NCBI RefSeq assembly: GCF_029211185.1
Contig: NZ_JARGDO010000015.1
Coordinates: forward strand, 1-64,000
Direction: 5' to 3'
Origin: Tessaracoccus caeni
GTDB taxonomy: Bacteria; Actinomycetota; Actinomycetes; Propionibacteriales; Propionibacteriaceae
DNA length: 64,000 nucleotides
Shown: positions 8,075 to 17,044 of the stretch, piece after piece
How the letters are laid out: each line of letters begins with the position of its first letter
Numbering within the stretch: the stretch's first letter is position 1
Translations under genes and position numbers: made by a program
The notes under the pieces: generated by a model
What the model was told of the DNA's origin: nothing
The model's database searches: none
What the model saw: only the letters and a program-made list of their open reading frames with translations

Positions 8075-11000
8075 GCGCGATGCCGAACCCGGGACTCGAC
8101 CAGCTGGACGCCGGCCTCCGGCTGACGGCGGCGGTGTCGACGACCTTCGACCCGCTTCAGTTCGCGGCACAGCCGATCGGCGCGATCAACGCTCTCGCCG
8201 CGGTGTGCGAGGAGGTCGACGTCGCCGGCGCGAGCCACCGGCAGTGGCAGATGCAGGGAGACGCGCGGCGGGCCGTGCTGCGATCGCTGAAGAAGCAACC
8301 GGACTTCGCCGAGCTGCTCAGCTCGGTGGAGGTGTCGTCGGACGACCGGTTCGCCGCCTACGTCGTCGATGGCCTCGCGGGGACGCTCCCGACCAAGCCC
8401 GCCGCCCCTGGCGCGGGCGGTCCGTCGGATGCCGTCGACCTCGACGACCTCCTCCAGGCCGTGCGCCTGCTCGACGACATCTCCGACGCGGAGAGCAGCT
8501 ACGAGGACACGGCGGCGACCGTGCGTCGGCAGATCGCGCTCAACGACGCCGACGACGCCCTGCTGGCCGTCATTCCCCCGCGACTCATCGGGCGCGACGA
8601 CCATCTCGCGCGGCTCTCCACCTACTGCGCCACCCCGTGGCCGACATCGCGCTGGGTGCCGAGCCTCGTGATCGAGGGCCCCGGAGGAGCGGGGAAATCC
8701 GCGCTCGTGTCCACCTTCGTCTACACGCAGCGACGCGACCCCAGCGCCGCTCCCCTCGTCTACTTCGACTTCGACCGCGCCCGGCTGATCGGCGCGGGCC
8801 CCATCGACCTGACCATCGAGTTCACCCGGCAGTTGGGGCTCGCGGACGCCACGCTGGAGCCGGCGCTCGCCGAGTTCCGCGAACGCTCCGAGGCGCTGCT
8901 CAGCGACAGCGATCCCGCCATCGGAGTGGACTCCACCGGAGGAACGGCGGCGGCCGCGCTGCGCGACCTCGGCTCCGTCCTCAGCGGGTGGCCCCGAAGG
9001 GAGGGTCCGATCACGATCGTGCTCGACACGTTCGAGGAGGTCGCGATCCGCGGGTACACGGCGGTGCGAGACGTCCTCCAATGGGCGGCCGACCTGAGCG
9101 ACAGCGCATTCCTGCCGCAGCTGCGCCTCGTCGTCTGCGGGCGGGCCGTGATCCCCGACGCGCCCCACGTGTCGCCCAAGGAGGTGCGCGCGATGTTCAA
9201 CGAGGTCGTTCCCCCGCTGTTCGTGGGCGACCTCTCCGACGGCGACGCCACGACGCTCCTCATGGAGCTCGGCGTCGACGGCGTCACCGCGTGGGACCTT
9301 CCCCCTGTCTTCGGCGGCAACCCGCTCGTCTTGAAGCTCCTCCACCGGTTCATCGCGGCCAACGACACGGCGGGCGTCGCGCAGCTCCTCAGCGACGGCC
9401 GGGCCGCGCGACGCCAATCGCCGACGGCGGAGATCGGGCTGCGCTTCGTGTACGAACGCATCCTGAAGCGCATCGAGAACCCCGTCGTGCAGGCGCTCGC
9501 CTACCCCGGAGTCGTGCTGCGGCGCGTCACCCCGGAACTCATCCTCCAGGTGCTGGCGCGGGCGTCGACGATTCCGCTCGACGTCCACACCGAGGAGCGG
9601 GCCCATCAGGCGTTCGCGGAACTCGCCCAGCACGTGTGGCTTGTCAGCCGGGTGGGCGACGACGTCGTCGAGCACCGCGCAGACGTTCGCCGCCTGCTCG
9701 TTCCCGGCCTGGAGACCAGTCCGGAGATCGACGCCAGGAGGATCCACCAGGAGGCCGTCGCGTACTACGCGGCACAGCCGCCGTCGGTAGATGCTCGGAC
9801 AGCATGGGTCGAGGAGAACTACCATCTCGGGTTCCTCGACGACGACCTCTGGAGGCTCACACCGCCGGAGGCGGAGGAGATCGTCCTGGCGCTCGGGCCG
9901 GATATCGAGTTCTGGCCGCTGCGTGCACGGGCGAAGGCGAAGTCGTGGGCCGGGAGGCACGAGACCCTCTCCGAGGAGGAGGTCGCCTCGCTGGGTTGGG
10001 AGGACCAGTACGCGACCCGCGACGCGCGGATGGACAAGTACCGCAGCCTGGGCGATGTCGGCCATTCCAGCTGGGAAGAGAGGCAGCTCGACGCCGCCAG
10101 ACCTGGCGGAGGGACCATGGCAGTAGCTGCGACCACGCCGACGATTCCCAACTCGCGGTGGGTGCTGCTCTTCGACCGCGGGGAGTTCGAGTTCATGCGC
10201 GACTCCGCCCGCTCATTGCACACCGTCGACCGGTTCTTCGAGGATCGGCCCCGCCACGGGCTCTTCCTCGCAAACACCCACGATCATCCGTGGTACATCG
10301 CTCTCGCGTACCTGATGCTGGACAATCGGAGCGAGCGGCTCCTCGCAGCGGAGACGTTCCCCGCCTTGGAGCCGCGTCCCGCGGCTGTCCGGCTCTACGG
10401 AGCAGCGCTGACGGCAGTAGCCGGGGACCGGGCGGGGCACGAACGCATTCTTGAGTCTCTGGGTGCCGCTGAGTTGCAGGGATACGCCAGTTCGCTCGGC
10501 ATCTCGGAGCGGACCCTCGGAGAGGTCGACGAGGCGATCATCGTCCAAGCGGCCCTGTCGGCAGGGGGGCTCACCGAACTGCGCACCATCGTGAGCGGCG
10601 ATGCCTTCGACATGTTCCGCCTTTCGCATCTCTCTGAGATCGCAAGGGCCACCCGCGACTCGCGAGCTCCTGAACTCCTTGCGGAGTTCATGGAGCAGCA
10701 TGCGCGAACGCGTCCGGCCACCGGTGACCTCAACCGCCTCCGCGTGACTCTCAGGCAGGAGACACCGCACCCGGTCCTCGACGCGGCGGGACTGCGAGCC
10801 GCGCCGACGCTGCTGTCCTTCCTCTACGGCGCCATCAGAGCCACGCTGGATCCGCTCGACCAGGCCGCGCTCCTTGAGGTCATCGGCGGCATCGAGAACC
10901 GGTCGATCTTCTGGCCGTCGGACCAGACCGCCGAGGCCATCGGCAGGATGAGAGCCGGGCTCTCCCCCTCCACCCTCACGGGGCTGATCGAGACGGCCGA

Positions 11001-11151
11001 CCGTTGCGGACTCCTGATCGACCTGGTCGACGCCGCCGCGTCGCGGACGGGCACCCGGCTCGCGCACCAGCTGCTCGCAGGCATCAAGCGCCTCGAGAAC
11101 CTGCTGTTCCCGTTCGCGAAACCGCGCGGAGAACTCCCCAGCTTCCGCTGA
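8071..11151 (+). CDS. STAND-type NTPase sensor
   Basis: A 1026-aa AAA/STAND NTPase, start overlapping the previous stop by 4 bp. Residues 1-115 are an N-terminal helical region with QWQMQGDARRAVL. The NTPase begins at about 180 (LIGRDDHLARL), with P-loop GPGGAGKS at 203-210 and Walker B VLDTFEE with Asp319. The later FGGNPLVLKLL corresponds to the GxP motif of STAND winged-helix regions. The C-terminal 550 residues are helical, without a repeat I can name, and would be the sensing or oligomerisation part. STAND proteins form signal-gated complexes, for example in Avs and other bacterial NLR-like immunity. Together with the two coupled proteases this looks like a sensor-protease defence unit. 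The trigger is unknown. Confidence 0.85.
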   Translation: MSAMPNPGLDQLDAGLRLTAAVSTTFDPLQFAAQPIGAINALAAVCEEVDVAGASHRQWQMQGDARRAVLRSLKKQPDFAELLSSVEVSSDDRFAAYVVDGLAGTLPTKPAAPGAGGPSDAVDLDDLLQAVRLLDDISDAESSYEDTAATVRRQIALNDADDALLAVIPPRLIGRDDHLARLSTYCATPWPTSRWVPSLVIEGPGGAGKSALVSTFVYTQRRDPSAAPLVYFDFDRARLIGAGPIDLTIEFTRQLGLADATLEPALAEFRERSEALLSDSDPAIGVDSTGGTAAAALRDLGSVLSGWPRREGPITIVLDTFEEVAIRGYTAVRDVLQWAADLSDSAFLPQLRLVVCGRAVIPDAPHVSPKEVRAMFNEVVPPLFVGDLSDGDATTLLMELGVDGVTAWDLPPVFGGNPLVLKLLHRFIAANDTAGVAQLLSDGRAARRQSPTAEIGLRFVYERILKRIENPVVQALAYPGVVLRRVTPELILQVLARASTIPLDVHTEERAHQAFAELAQHVWLVSRVGDDVVEHRADVRRLLVPGLETSPEIDARRIHQEAVAYYAAQPPSVDARTAWVEENYHLGFLDDDLWRLTPPEAEEIVLALGPDIEFWPLRARAKAKSWAGRHETLSEEEVASLGWEDQYATRDARMDKYRSLGDVGHSSWEERQLDAARPGGGTMAVAATTPTIPNSRWVLLFDRGEFEFMRDSARSLHTVDRFFEDRPRHGLFLANTHDHPWYIALAYLMLDNRSERLLAAETFPALEPRPAAVRLYGAALTAVAGDRAGHERILESLGAAELQGYASSLGISERTLGEVDEAIIVQAALSAGGLTELRTIVSGDAFDMFRLSHLSEIARATRDSRAPELLAEFMEQHARTRPATGDLNRLRVTLRQETPHPVLDAAGLRAAPTLLSFLYGAIRATLDPLDQAALLEVIGGIENRSIFWPSDQTAEAIGRMRAGLSPSTLTGLIETADRCGLLIDLVDAAASRTGTRLAHQLLAGIKRLENLLFPFAKPRGELPSFR

Positions 11152-11240
11152 GGAGCGCATTGGACTTGTGCGGGGGTTTGTACCGAGGGCTGCCACAACG
11201 GGCCCATAGCGTCGCCGGAGGTGCTCCCTCCGCAGCGTGA

Positions 11241-13169
11241 TCAGCCTTCCTTCTGTCCTCGCTTGCTGAAGAACGTACCGAGGCTGAGGGAGACCGCCAG
11301 CACGGTGGCGCCGTAGATGAACGCGGCAATGTAGTCGCGGTCCGTCCCCCACGGTTTGTCGAAGTAGAACGCCTCAAGGCCCCCGTAGAAGGCGACCACA
11401 GCGGTGATGAGGTAGAGGAGCCAAGGGGCCACTCCTCCCGCAACGACTGCGGCTGCTTTGGTCAGGCCGTCGAGCATCTGGGAGAGACCGGGTATCAGCA
11501 GGCCTCCCTCGATGACCGCTTTCACCTGGGGTGGGACTGCTCCTTCGGTGTCAGCCCCCAGCTCGCTTGCGCGGGCCTCCCCGTTCACGGACACGAACAG
11601 GGCGGTGCAGTTCGCCCGGACTGCTCGCACAGACTCGACGAGGCCCCCCGTCAACAGAGCAGCTGCATCGTCGGCGTCGTCCACCAACTCGGAAAGTCGC
11701 TCGATCTCAGCGCGAACGACCCTCAGGGCAGCGCGCTCGGCCTCAGGTAGCAGCGGCCCGCCAAGGGACACAGCGATGTCCTTGATCTTCTTGAGGTCCG
11801 CCCTCAGGATCGCGACCTGAGTGAGCGCACTGATCTTGGCGATGGTCTCGGCGCCGCGGTACTTCCAGCCCGGCGCCGTGGCAAAGAACCGGTCCGCCTG
11901 TTTGCGCAGCGGCTTGTTCGGGACAAGCCCCTGTCTCCGCGCATCCAGGGTCTCGAGGGCGTCGACCAAGCTATCCACGTGTGTTGCGTCTTGCTGTCGC
12001 TCGCCTACGGCCTTGTCGAGCTCCGCTGCCGCGGCGGACGAGAGAACGGCCACTAGCGGCCAGATGATCTTTGGCTTCATGTAAGAGGCGACGCGCGCAA
12101 GCTCCGGGCCTATGTCGGGCGACATCGCCCGAAGGGCGAGGACGATCTCAGGCCGGGGAGGGTTGCCTTTGATTCTCTGCTTGGTCGCCTCGAGTGTCTC
12201 AGACTCCGCTGCTCTCAGTCTCCCGTGTGCCCGGGCGAGTGGACCCACGATCGTCCACAACGAGGTGGCGATCCAGACCAGCAACATGCCACTGGTTGCG
12301 AGCAGTAGAGCCGTCCAGAACGGCCGTTGCTGCGTGAGTGTGACGGCCAGCTCGGCGTCGCCGAACTTGACGGTCCCCGAATACAGCCCTGGCCTGATGC
12401 CGTCGCTGGCATAGGAGACCTGGAGTTGACCGTCCAAGTTGCAGATCACCCTCGCCGGCACAGAACCGCTACTGCCGGCCAAGACAAGGTCTTGGGACGT
12501 CCACTGGCTGCATTCCGCCTTTTGCGGAATGTTCATGCGCACACAGGTGACCTCGTCGCCCTGCCCCTTCGCATCAGACTTCAGATCTAGACAGTCCTTC
12601 TTTGTGGCCTGAGCCTGGGTGAAGGTCACGGGCTGCTCGTCGCGAGCAGCGGTCCGCCGTTGAACCCAGCTGCTCAGTCGGCCGGCACCCCACGTGCCTT
12701 GGGTGACCTTCCACTCGCTGACCGCAGGCTGTGGAGCCTTCGAGTCATCCTCGGTGACGGTGGAGACCGGCAGTTCTATAACAGCCACCTGGGCCTTGTC
12801 TGAAGCCGCAACCGCTGTGACGAGGACCACGCCATCGTCGACACCGGTCGCGCCGATCTCGAACTCCTCGACGTCGCCTATCTCAAGCGTCTTTGGCCCC
12901 GAGAGAGTGCTCGGGGCCACCTTCTTCGCGTCCTTGTCTCGTAGGACAGCGGTGAGTCGGACCTCGATCGGCTGGTCGGTTCCGTTTCCGATGGTGATGG
13001 TCGCTGTCGCGGGGCCGGCGCTGGTCGGCTGGCTCAACACGAGTTCGTCGCCGGGGACGACACTGACACCAGTGGGCGGAGACGCCTCGTCGGCCCGTGC
13101 AACCGCTGCGCCTCCGAAGAGCAAGACGACAAGCGCAAAGAGGCCGATGCGCGCAAGAAGGCGGTACAT
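11241..13169 (-). CDS. Secreted-domain membrane protein, unknown function
   Basis: A 642-aa protein with a signal peptide (LLARIGLFALVVLLFGGAAV, cleavage near ARA-DE). Residues 30-280 are exported and beta-rich, with ATITIGNGTDQPIEVRL like an Ig-type domain and four cysteines in a CxxL-rich region. A membrane segment near 285-310 (FWTALLLATSGMLLVWIATS) leads to a cytoplasmic helical part, and two more segments near 570-635 close the protein (PWLLYLITAVVAFYGGLEAF; AAFIYGATVLAVSLSLGTFF). I do not recognise a family. It is convergent with the NTPase gene (89 bp apart) and probably belongs to the same accessory island; a role as its membrane partner is speculation. Confidence 0.75.
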   Translation of the reverse strand: MYRLLARIGLFALVVLLFGGAAVARADEASPPTGVSVVPGDELVLSQPTSAGPATATITIGNGTDQPIEVRLTAVLRDKDAKKVAPSTLSGPKTLEIGDVEEFEIGATGVDDGVVLVTAVAASDKAQVAVIELPVSTVTEDDSKAPQPAVSEWKVTQGTWGAGRLSSWVQRRTAARDEQPVTFTQAQATKKDCLDLKSDAKGQGDEVTCVRMNIPQKAECSQWTSQDLVLAGSSGSVPARVICNLDGQLQVSYASDGIRPGLYSGTVKFGDAELAVTLTQQRPFWTALLLATSGMLLVWIATSLWTIVGPLARAHGRLRAAESETLEATKQRIKGNPPRPEIVLALRAMSPDIGPELARVASYMKPKIIWPLVAVLSSAAAAELDKAVGERQQDATHVDSLVDALETLDARRQGLVPNKPLRKQADRFFATAPGWKYRGAETIAKISALTQVAILRADLKKIKDIAVSLGGPLLPEAERAALRVVRAEIERLSELVDDADDAAALLTGGLVESVRAVRANCTALFVSVNGEARASELGADTEGAVPPQVKAVIEGGLLIPGLSQMLDGLTKAAAVVAGGVAPWLLYLITAVVAFYGGLEAFYFDKPWGTDRDYIAAFIYGATVLAVSLSLGTFFSKRGQKEG

Positions 13170-13257
13170 AGCGAGACTCTAGGACACCCGACATCCTCTC
13201 GGATAGACCCAGGTGAGTTCCGTCAGACCTGGCGTCGTGCACCGCATCCAGATCAAG

Positions 13258-13284
13258 CTGTAACATACTGTATAAATGTTACAG
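13258..13284 (+). promoter_or_regulatory. Inverted-repeat operator with embedded -10
   Basis: CTGTAACAT (13258-13266) and ATGTTACAG (13276-13284) are perfect 9-bp arms around a 9-bp spacer. TATAAA at 13271-13276 fits a -10, which puts the transcript start only about 0-9 bases before the ATG at 13292; no Shine-Dalgarno sequence is visible, so the mRNA may be nearly leaderless. Probable autoregulatory site of the downstream winged-helix protein. Confidence 0.7.
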
Positions 13285-13291
13285 TTACTGC

Positions 13292-14704
13292 ATGGCTCCT
13301 TCTGACGTTGACCGCGCACTCTCCGAGTCCCCCACAGACGCCGCCCAGAAGCTCTTGACGCTGCCCGAAGGACAGTGGTTCGAGCGCAAGTCGGGGCGGA
13401 TCAGTCCAAAGGATGCCGCCATCGCACTGGTCGCCCTTGCCAACGCCGACGGCGGCGTCGTCGCGATCGGACTGCACGACGGCAAGATCGACGGGGTCTC
13501 CGACCAGCGCATCAACGACCTACGCCAAACCGCGTTCGACCACACCGTCCCTCCAGTGCGCGCTCACACGTCAGAACTCCGCGTCGAAACGCCTGACGGA
13601 AAGCCGGTGACTCTCTTGGTCATTCGCGTGGACCCCGGAGACCAGGTGCACACCCTCACCAACGGACAGTGTTACCTCAGGGTGGGTGACGAGTCTCGAC
13701 GCCTGAACGCGGCCCAGCACCAGGAACTCATGTTCGACCGGGGCGCCGCGCCCTATGACTCCACACCAACGACGCTCCAGCAAGGCGATCTCAACCAGGA
13801 GCAACTCCAGTCCTACGCCACGATGATCGGTTCATCATCTGTCGAAGACATGCTGCACGCGCGCGACCTGATCAACCGTCGGGGACAGCTCCGGGTCGCG
13901 GCAGCACTTCTTTTCGACGCCCATCCCCAAAGCGAGTTCCCTAGCGCCTACGTCCGAGTGCTGCGATACGACGGCACCGAGCGCGGTGTCGGATCGTCGA
14001 TGACCCTCGAAGAAGGAACCGACCTCCGCTTCGGAGGCCCCCTGCCTACCCAGATCAAGGACGCGGCAGAAGTGATCGAGGCGTGGGTTCCCAAGTGGCA
14101 AAGACTGGGCGACAACGGACGCTTTGGACCGGTACCAAAGATCCCAAGAGAGGCCTGGCTCGAAGGCCTGGTCAACGCCGTTATCCACCGTTCATACAGC
14201 ATGATGGGCGATCACATCCGAGTGGAAATCTTCTCCAACCGGATCGAGATCTCCTCCCCCGGCCGCTTCCCCGGCATCGCCGATCCGCATCGACCACTCC
14301 AGATCTCACGCTACGCCCGCAATCCACGCATCGCCCGTGTGTGCTCAGATCTCGGCATCACCCGCGAACTGGGCGAAGGGATCAAGCGAATGTTCGCCGA
14401 GATGCGGCGTCGCGGCCTTGACGCTCCGATCTACACACAGTCGGCGGAGGGAGTCCGCCTCACACTGCTCACCACCGATGCCCTTCCGGACGACGTGCTC
14501 ACCAGGCTCACCCCGAGCGCCAGGCAGATCCTTGACGCTCTCCGACTATCGGGAACGCCGCTGAGAACCGGACAACTCGCGGAGCTCACCGGAGTAACCC
14601 GCATGACCGCGACCCGCGCTCTGAACCTGCTCAGCGAGGAGGGTCTCATTACCTGGCGGGGCACCTCGAAGCGCGATCCCCGAGCCGTTTGGGAGTTGTC
14701 CTGA
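13292..14704 (+). CDS. AlbA_2 (Schlafen-like) winged-helix regulator
   Basis: A 470-aa protein of the widespread AlbA_2/ATP-binding HTH group often annotated as RecG-related. Residues 15-130 match the Schlafen AlbA_2 domain: EGQWFERKSG, then ALANADGGVVAIGL and CYLRVGDESRR. The middle contains GLVNAVIHRSYSMMGDHIRVEIFSNRIEISSPGRFPG cut here by motifs: a GHKL-like nucleotide-binding region with a conserved NAVIHR. Residues 400-470 are a winged helix (LRTGQLAELTGVTRMTATRAL). Such proteins are generally autoregulators or defence- and mobile-element-associated regulators. The gene is bracketed by two near-identical 27-bp inverted-repeat sites, one over its promoter and one 16 bp after its stop, which suggests autoregulation and possibly insertion as a module. 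Confidence 0.85.
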   Translation: MAPSDVDRALSESPTDAAQKLLTLPEGQWFERKSGRISPKDAAIALVALANADGGVVAIGLHDGKIDGVSDQRINDLRQTAFDHTVPPVRAHTSELRVETPDGKPVTLLVIRVDPGDQVHTLTNGQCYLRVGDESRRLNAAQHQELMFDRGAAPYDSTPTTLQQGDLNQEQLQSYATMIGSSSVEDMLHARDLINRRGQLRVAAALLFDAHPQSEFPSAYVRVLRYDGTERGVGSSMTLEEGTDLRFGGPLPTQIKDAAEVIEAWVPKWQRLGDNGRFGPVPKIPREAWLEGLVNAVIHRSYSMMGDHIRVEIFSNRIEISSPGRFPGIADPHRPLQISRYARNPRIARVCSDLGITRELGEGIKRMFAEMRRRGLDAPIYTQSAEGVRLTLLTTDALPDDVLTRLTPSARQILDALRLSGTPLRTGQLAELTGVTRMTATRALNLLSEEGLITWRGTSKRDPRAVWELS

Positions 14705-14720
14705 GCGCAAGACCAAAGAG

Positions 14721-14747
14721 CTGTAACATACTGAATAAATGTTACAG
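14721..14747. repeat. Second copy of the 27-bp operator repeat
   Basis: CTGTAACAT and ATGTTACAG again with a 9-bp spacer; 26 of 27 bases match the copy at 13258-13284. It sits exactly where similarity of the siderophore-binding lipoprotein ends, so the AlbA_2 gene plus one repeat may be an inserted unit flanked by a duplicated site. Confidence 0.75.
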
Positions 14748-15399
14748 TAACGCACCCACCCGGAAGCGCCTTGTCCGACTGCACCAGGGGCAGTGACTTC
14801 CACGCATTGGATTCGAGGAGGGGCACTATGGCCGGGGTCGGCTTGCCGTCAGGCCCGAGCGGATAAAGCACCGCGTCGAACTCCGACAGTTCACCCAAGC
14901 GCTCGACGGAGATCTCTTCGAACGGAGCACCGTTCGCCGCATCCTGCGCCGCTCCGGGGAATTGCAGTCCAGCGTCGCCGGCGTAGGTTGTGCAGGTCGA
15001 GTTCGCGTACTCGCGGTAGAACGATCCCGGATCGCTCCCCCACTGGTTCACCGCCGCGAAGGTCATCGAGTCGATTGCCTCGCCATACTTCTCGCGAAGA
15101 TCCGCGACGACCGCCTCATAGGCTTCCTTCTGTTGCGTCTGGACGTCGATCACGCCGAGCGCCTCCGCCAGCGTGGCAGATTTCTCCTTCCACTGTCCGG
15201 GCTCGATCGTGTAGAAGATGGTCGGTGCTATCGCCCCGTTGTCGGCCTGGAAGGTTTGGGTCTCATCGGTCACAGCCTGAGAATCATCGCTCGCCGGTCT
15301 CGAACCGTCATCATCGCTGCCGCAAGCAGTGAGGACGAGAGCTGTGCTCAACAGCGCCGCAGCCAGGGCGGATGTACGTCGCCTCCAGGGTGTCATCAT
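14748..15399 (-). pseudogene. Siderophore ABC transporter binding lipoprotein, truncated
   Basis: Remnant of a FepB-type iron-siderophore substrate-binding lipoprotein. A lipoprotein signal with lipobox LTAC is intact at the start (ATG 15399). The text then passes from TFQADNGAI straight to APTIFYTIEPGQW, skipping the first lobe that normally carries the RVV-type strand, so about 80-90 residues appear deleted in frame. The second lobe continues to SLPLVQSDKAL, where the 27-bp repeat begins and the normal C-terminus is lost. The open frame runs on to 14431 antisense to the AlbA_2 gene, giving a nonsense tail. It cannot bind substrate as a normal two-lobed protein. Deletion sizes are estimated from memory of the family. 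Confidence 0.75.
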
Positions 15400-15446
15400 G
15401 GAAGGGTTCTTCTTTCTCTTGATCGTGTTTCTTGGGCGTGGGGATG

Positions 15447-16859
15447 TCAACGGGTAACGACGGGCACCAGCTCATAGACGGTGGTGCCCCAGCCGACGGT
15501 GTGCTTGGCATTGAGGATCAGACCAGCGCGGAAGATGACATCCTCAAGCTCAGCCGGGGTGCGTAGGCCGGAGCCGTGCATGGTGAGAGCGATCAGATCC
15601 GCCTCACCGTCGTGCTCGTCAGGACCGTCCAGGCGCTCGGTGTCGAAGGTGTCCTCAACGAGCAGGATCCGCCCGCCCGGAGTGAGGTTCTCGGCCGGCA
15701 GTGCGCAGATCGTTACCCGTAGATCGGGATGGGCGGCGATGAACTCGCGCGCCTGAGCGCCGGCTCCACCGGAGTGGATCACGAGATGATGCACACCGCG
15801 GAGCAGATCTGATTTCGCGATCGGCTCAGCGAGTAGTGGTTGAAATTTTGCGAGCCGCTCCAGATAACGGTCTTCGTAGTCCTGCTCCGTCCGCACCTCG
15901 GCGAAGGTTTGGCCCGTGGCCGAGGCATAGGACGCCTTGCCCGTGCGGATCGACTCGGTCAGCGCAAAGATACCGAGCATGCCGCGGCCATATACCCCAG
16001 TGGGTTGCAGTGCATCTATGACGAAATCAATGGTCAGGCCTTCGCCCATCGCGGTCAGACCGTAGCTACCAGGTGCGGTCTCGGTCAGCACGTCGAGGGC
16101 GTGCAGGTAGCGAAGCAACTTGCCCAGGGCTCGTTCGTCACTGCCGGTTCTGACGGCCAGGTCCGCCACGCTCGTGATGCCACGGGAGATCAGCTCCGGG
16201 ACGCCGAGCTCGACGGCGGTGCGCACGGCGATCGGGGGAACCACCTCGACCAGTTCGTGCAGCCGGTCAAGCGCCTCGGTGTTCTTCTCCGGATCCGGCA
16301 CCGCAGCGTCCTCTTCGAGCGCAACCACCTCGTCACGACGCCAGTAGCCGGTGAACTCGATGTCCTCCTTGGCCACACCGCGCTGCTCGACCAAGTGGCG
16401 GCGAATATCGCGTACGGTCGACTGCTCCCCGGCGACCCACGCGAATGGCTCACCCTCCCACCAATCGGCCTCCTTGACCGCACCCAGCAGCAGCGTGCCG
16501 ATTCCCGCCTGAGAGCCGTCGCGCACCAACCATGTCACCGCGACGTGCGGCAAGCTCCGCAAGTCCAGCCGATGTGCAGCCTCGGCGACCTCGATGAACA
16601 CCTGCGCCCGGGCGTCGTCGGGAAGGTCCTCGAGCAGGCGTGCGATCGCGGGGATCGCGGTATCGTCGCCGGCGACCAGGAGCCAGTCCGCCTCTTCTGG
16701 AAGTGCACGCGATCCGCTCGGCCCATAGAGGTGGATGCGATCTCCAGGCCTGGCCCTGTATGCCCAAGTGGTGCCCACCCCGATGCCGTGCTTCACGAAA
16801 TCAACGTCCAGTTCTCGGGATTGCGGATCCCAACGACGCACCGTGTACACCTTGGACAT
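15447..16859 (-). pseudogene. Siderophore-interacting protein/methyltransferase fusion, degraded
   Basis: A 470-aa open frame combining two damaged domains. It begins at KVYTVRRWDPQSREL, the middle of the FAD-binding barrel of ViuB-type siderophore-interacting proteins, so about 90 N-terminal residues are missing. The NAD-binding part follows (WLLVAGDDTAIPAI, AWVAGEQSTVRDIRR, FTGYWR). From about 240 an O-methyltransferase dimerisation domain starts (IAVRTAVELGVPELI). Its SAM domain goes from PDLRVTICALP directly to AENLTPGGRILLVED, skipping roughly 70 residues including the catalytic region. The frame is unbroken, so it may still be translated, but neither enzyme looks functional. It lies upstream of the truncated binding lipoprotein in the same operon. 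Confidence 0.7.
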
Positions 16860-16894
16860 TGGCCGGGGCTCCCTCGGTAGGTCCAGGCCCTTCT

Positions 16895-17002
16895 CGTCGC
16901 CTCGGCTACTCCCACCTGCCGGCCTTCAGCAGCGCATTCTCACGCTTCCACGGACTCTCACCACGCGACTACCAAGAACGCGAACGAAACACATCACATT
17001 GA
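16895..17002 (+). pseudogene. C-terminal remnant of an AraC-family regulator
   Basis: The frame reads RRLGYSHLPAFSSAFSRF followed by HGLSPRDY and a stop at 17002. This is the last recognition helix of an AraC/XylS protein. Nothing upstream in any frame extends it, so only the tail survives. It lies divergent from the damaged siderophore genes and may have regulated them. Confidence 0.7.
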
Positions 17003-17044
17003 CGGGCCACACCGCCGACCATGCGGGCGGAACCATCGGCGAAA

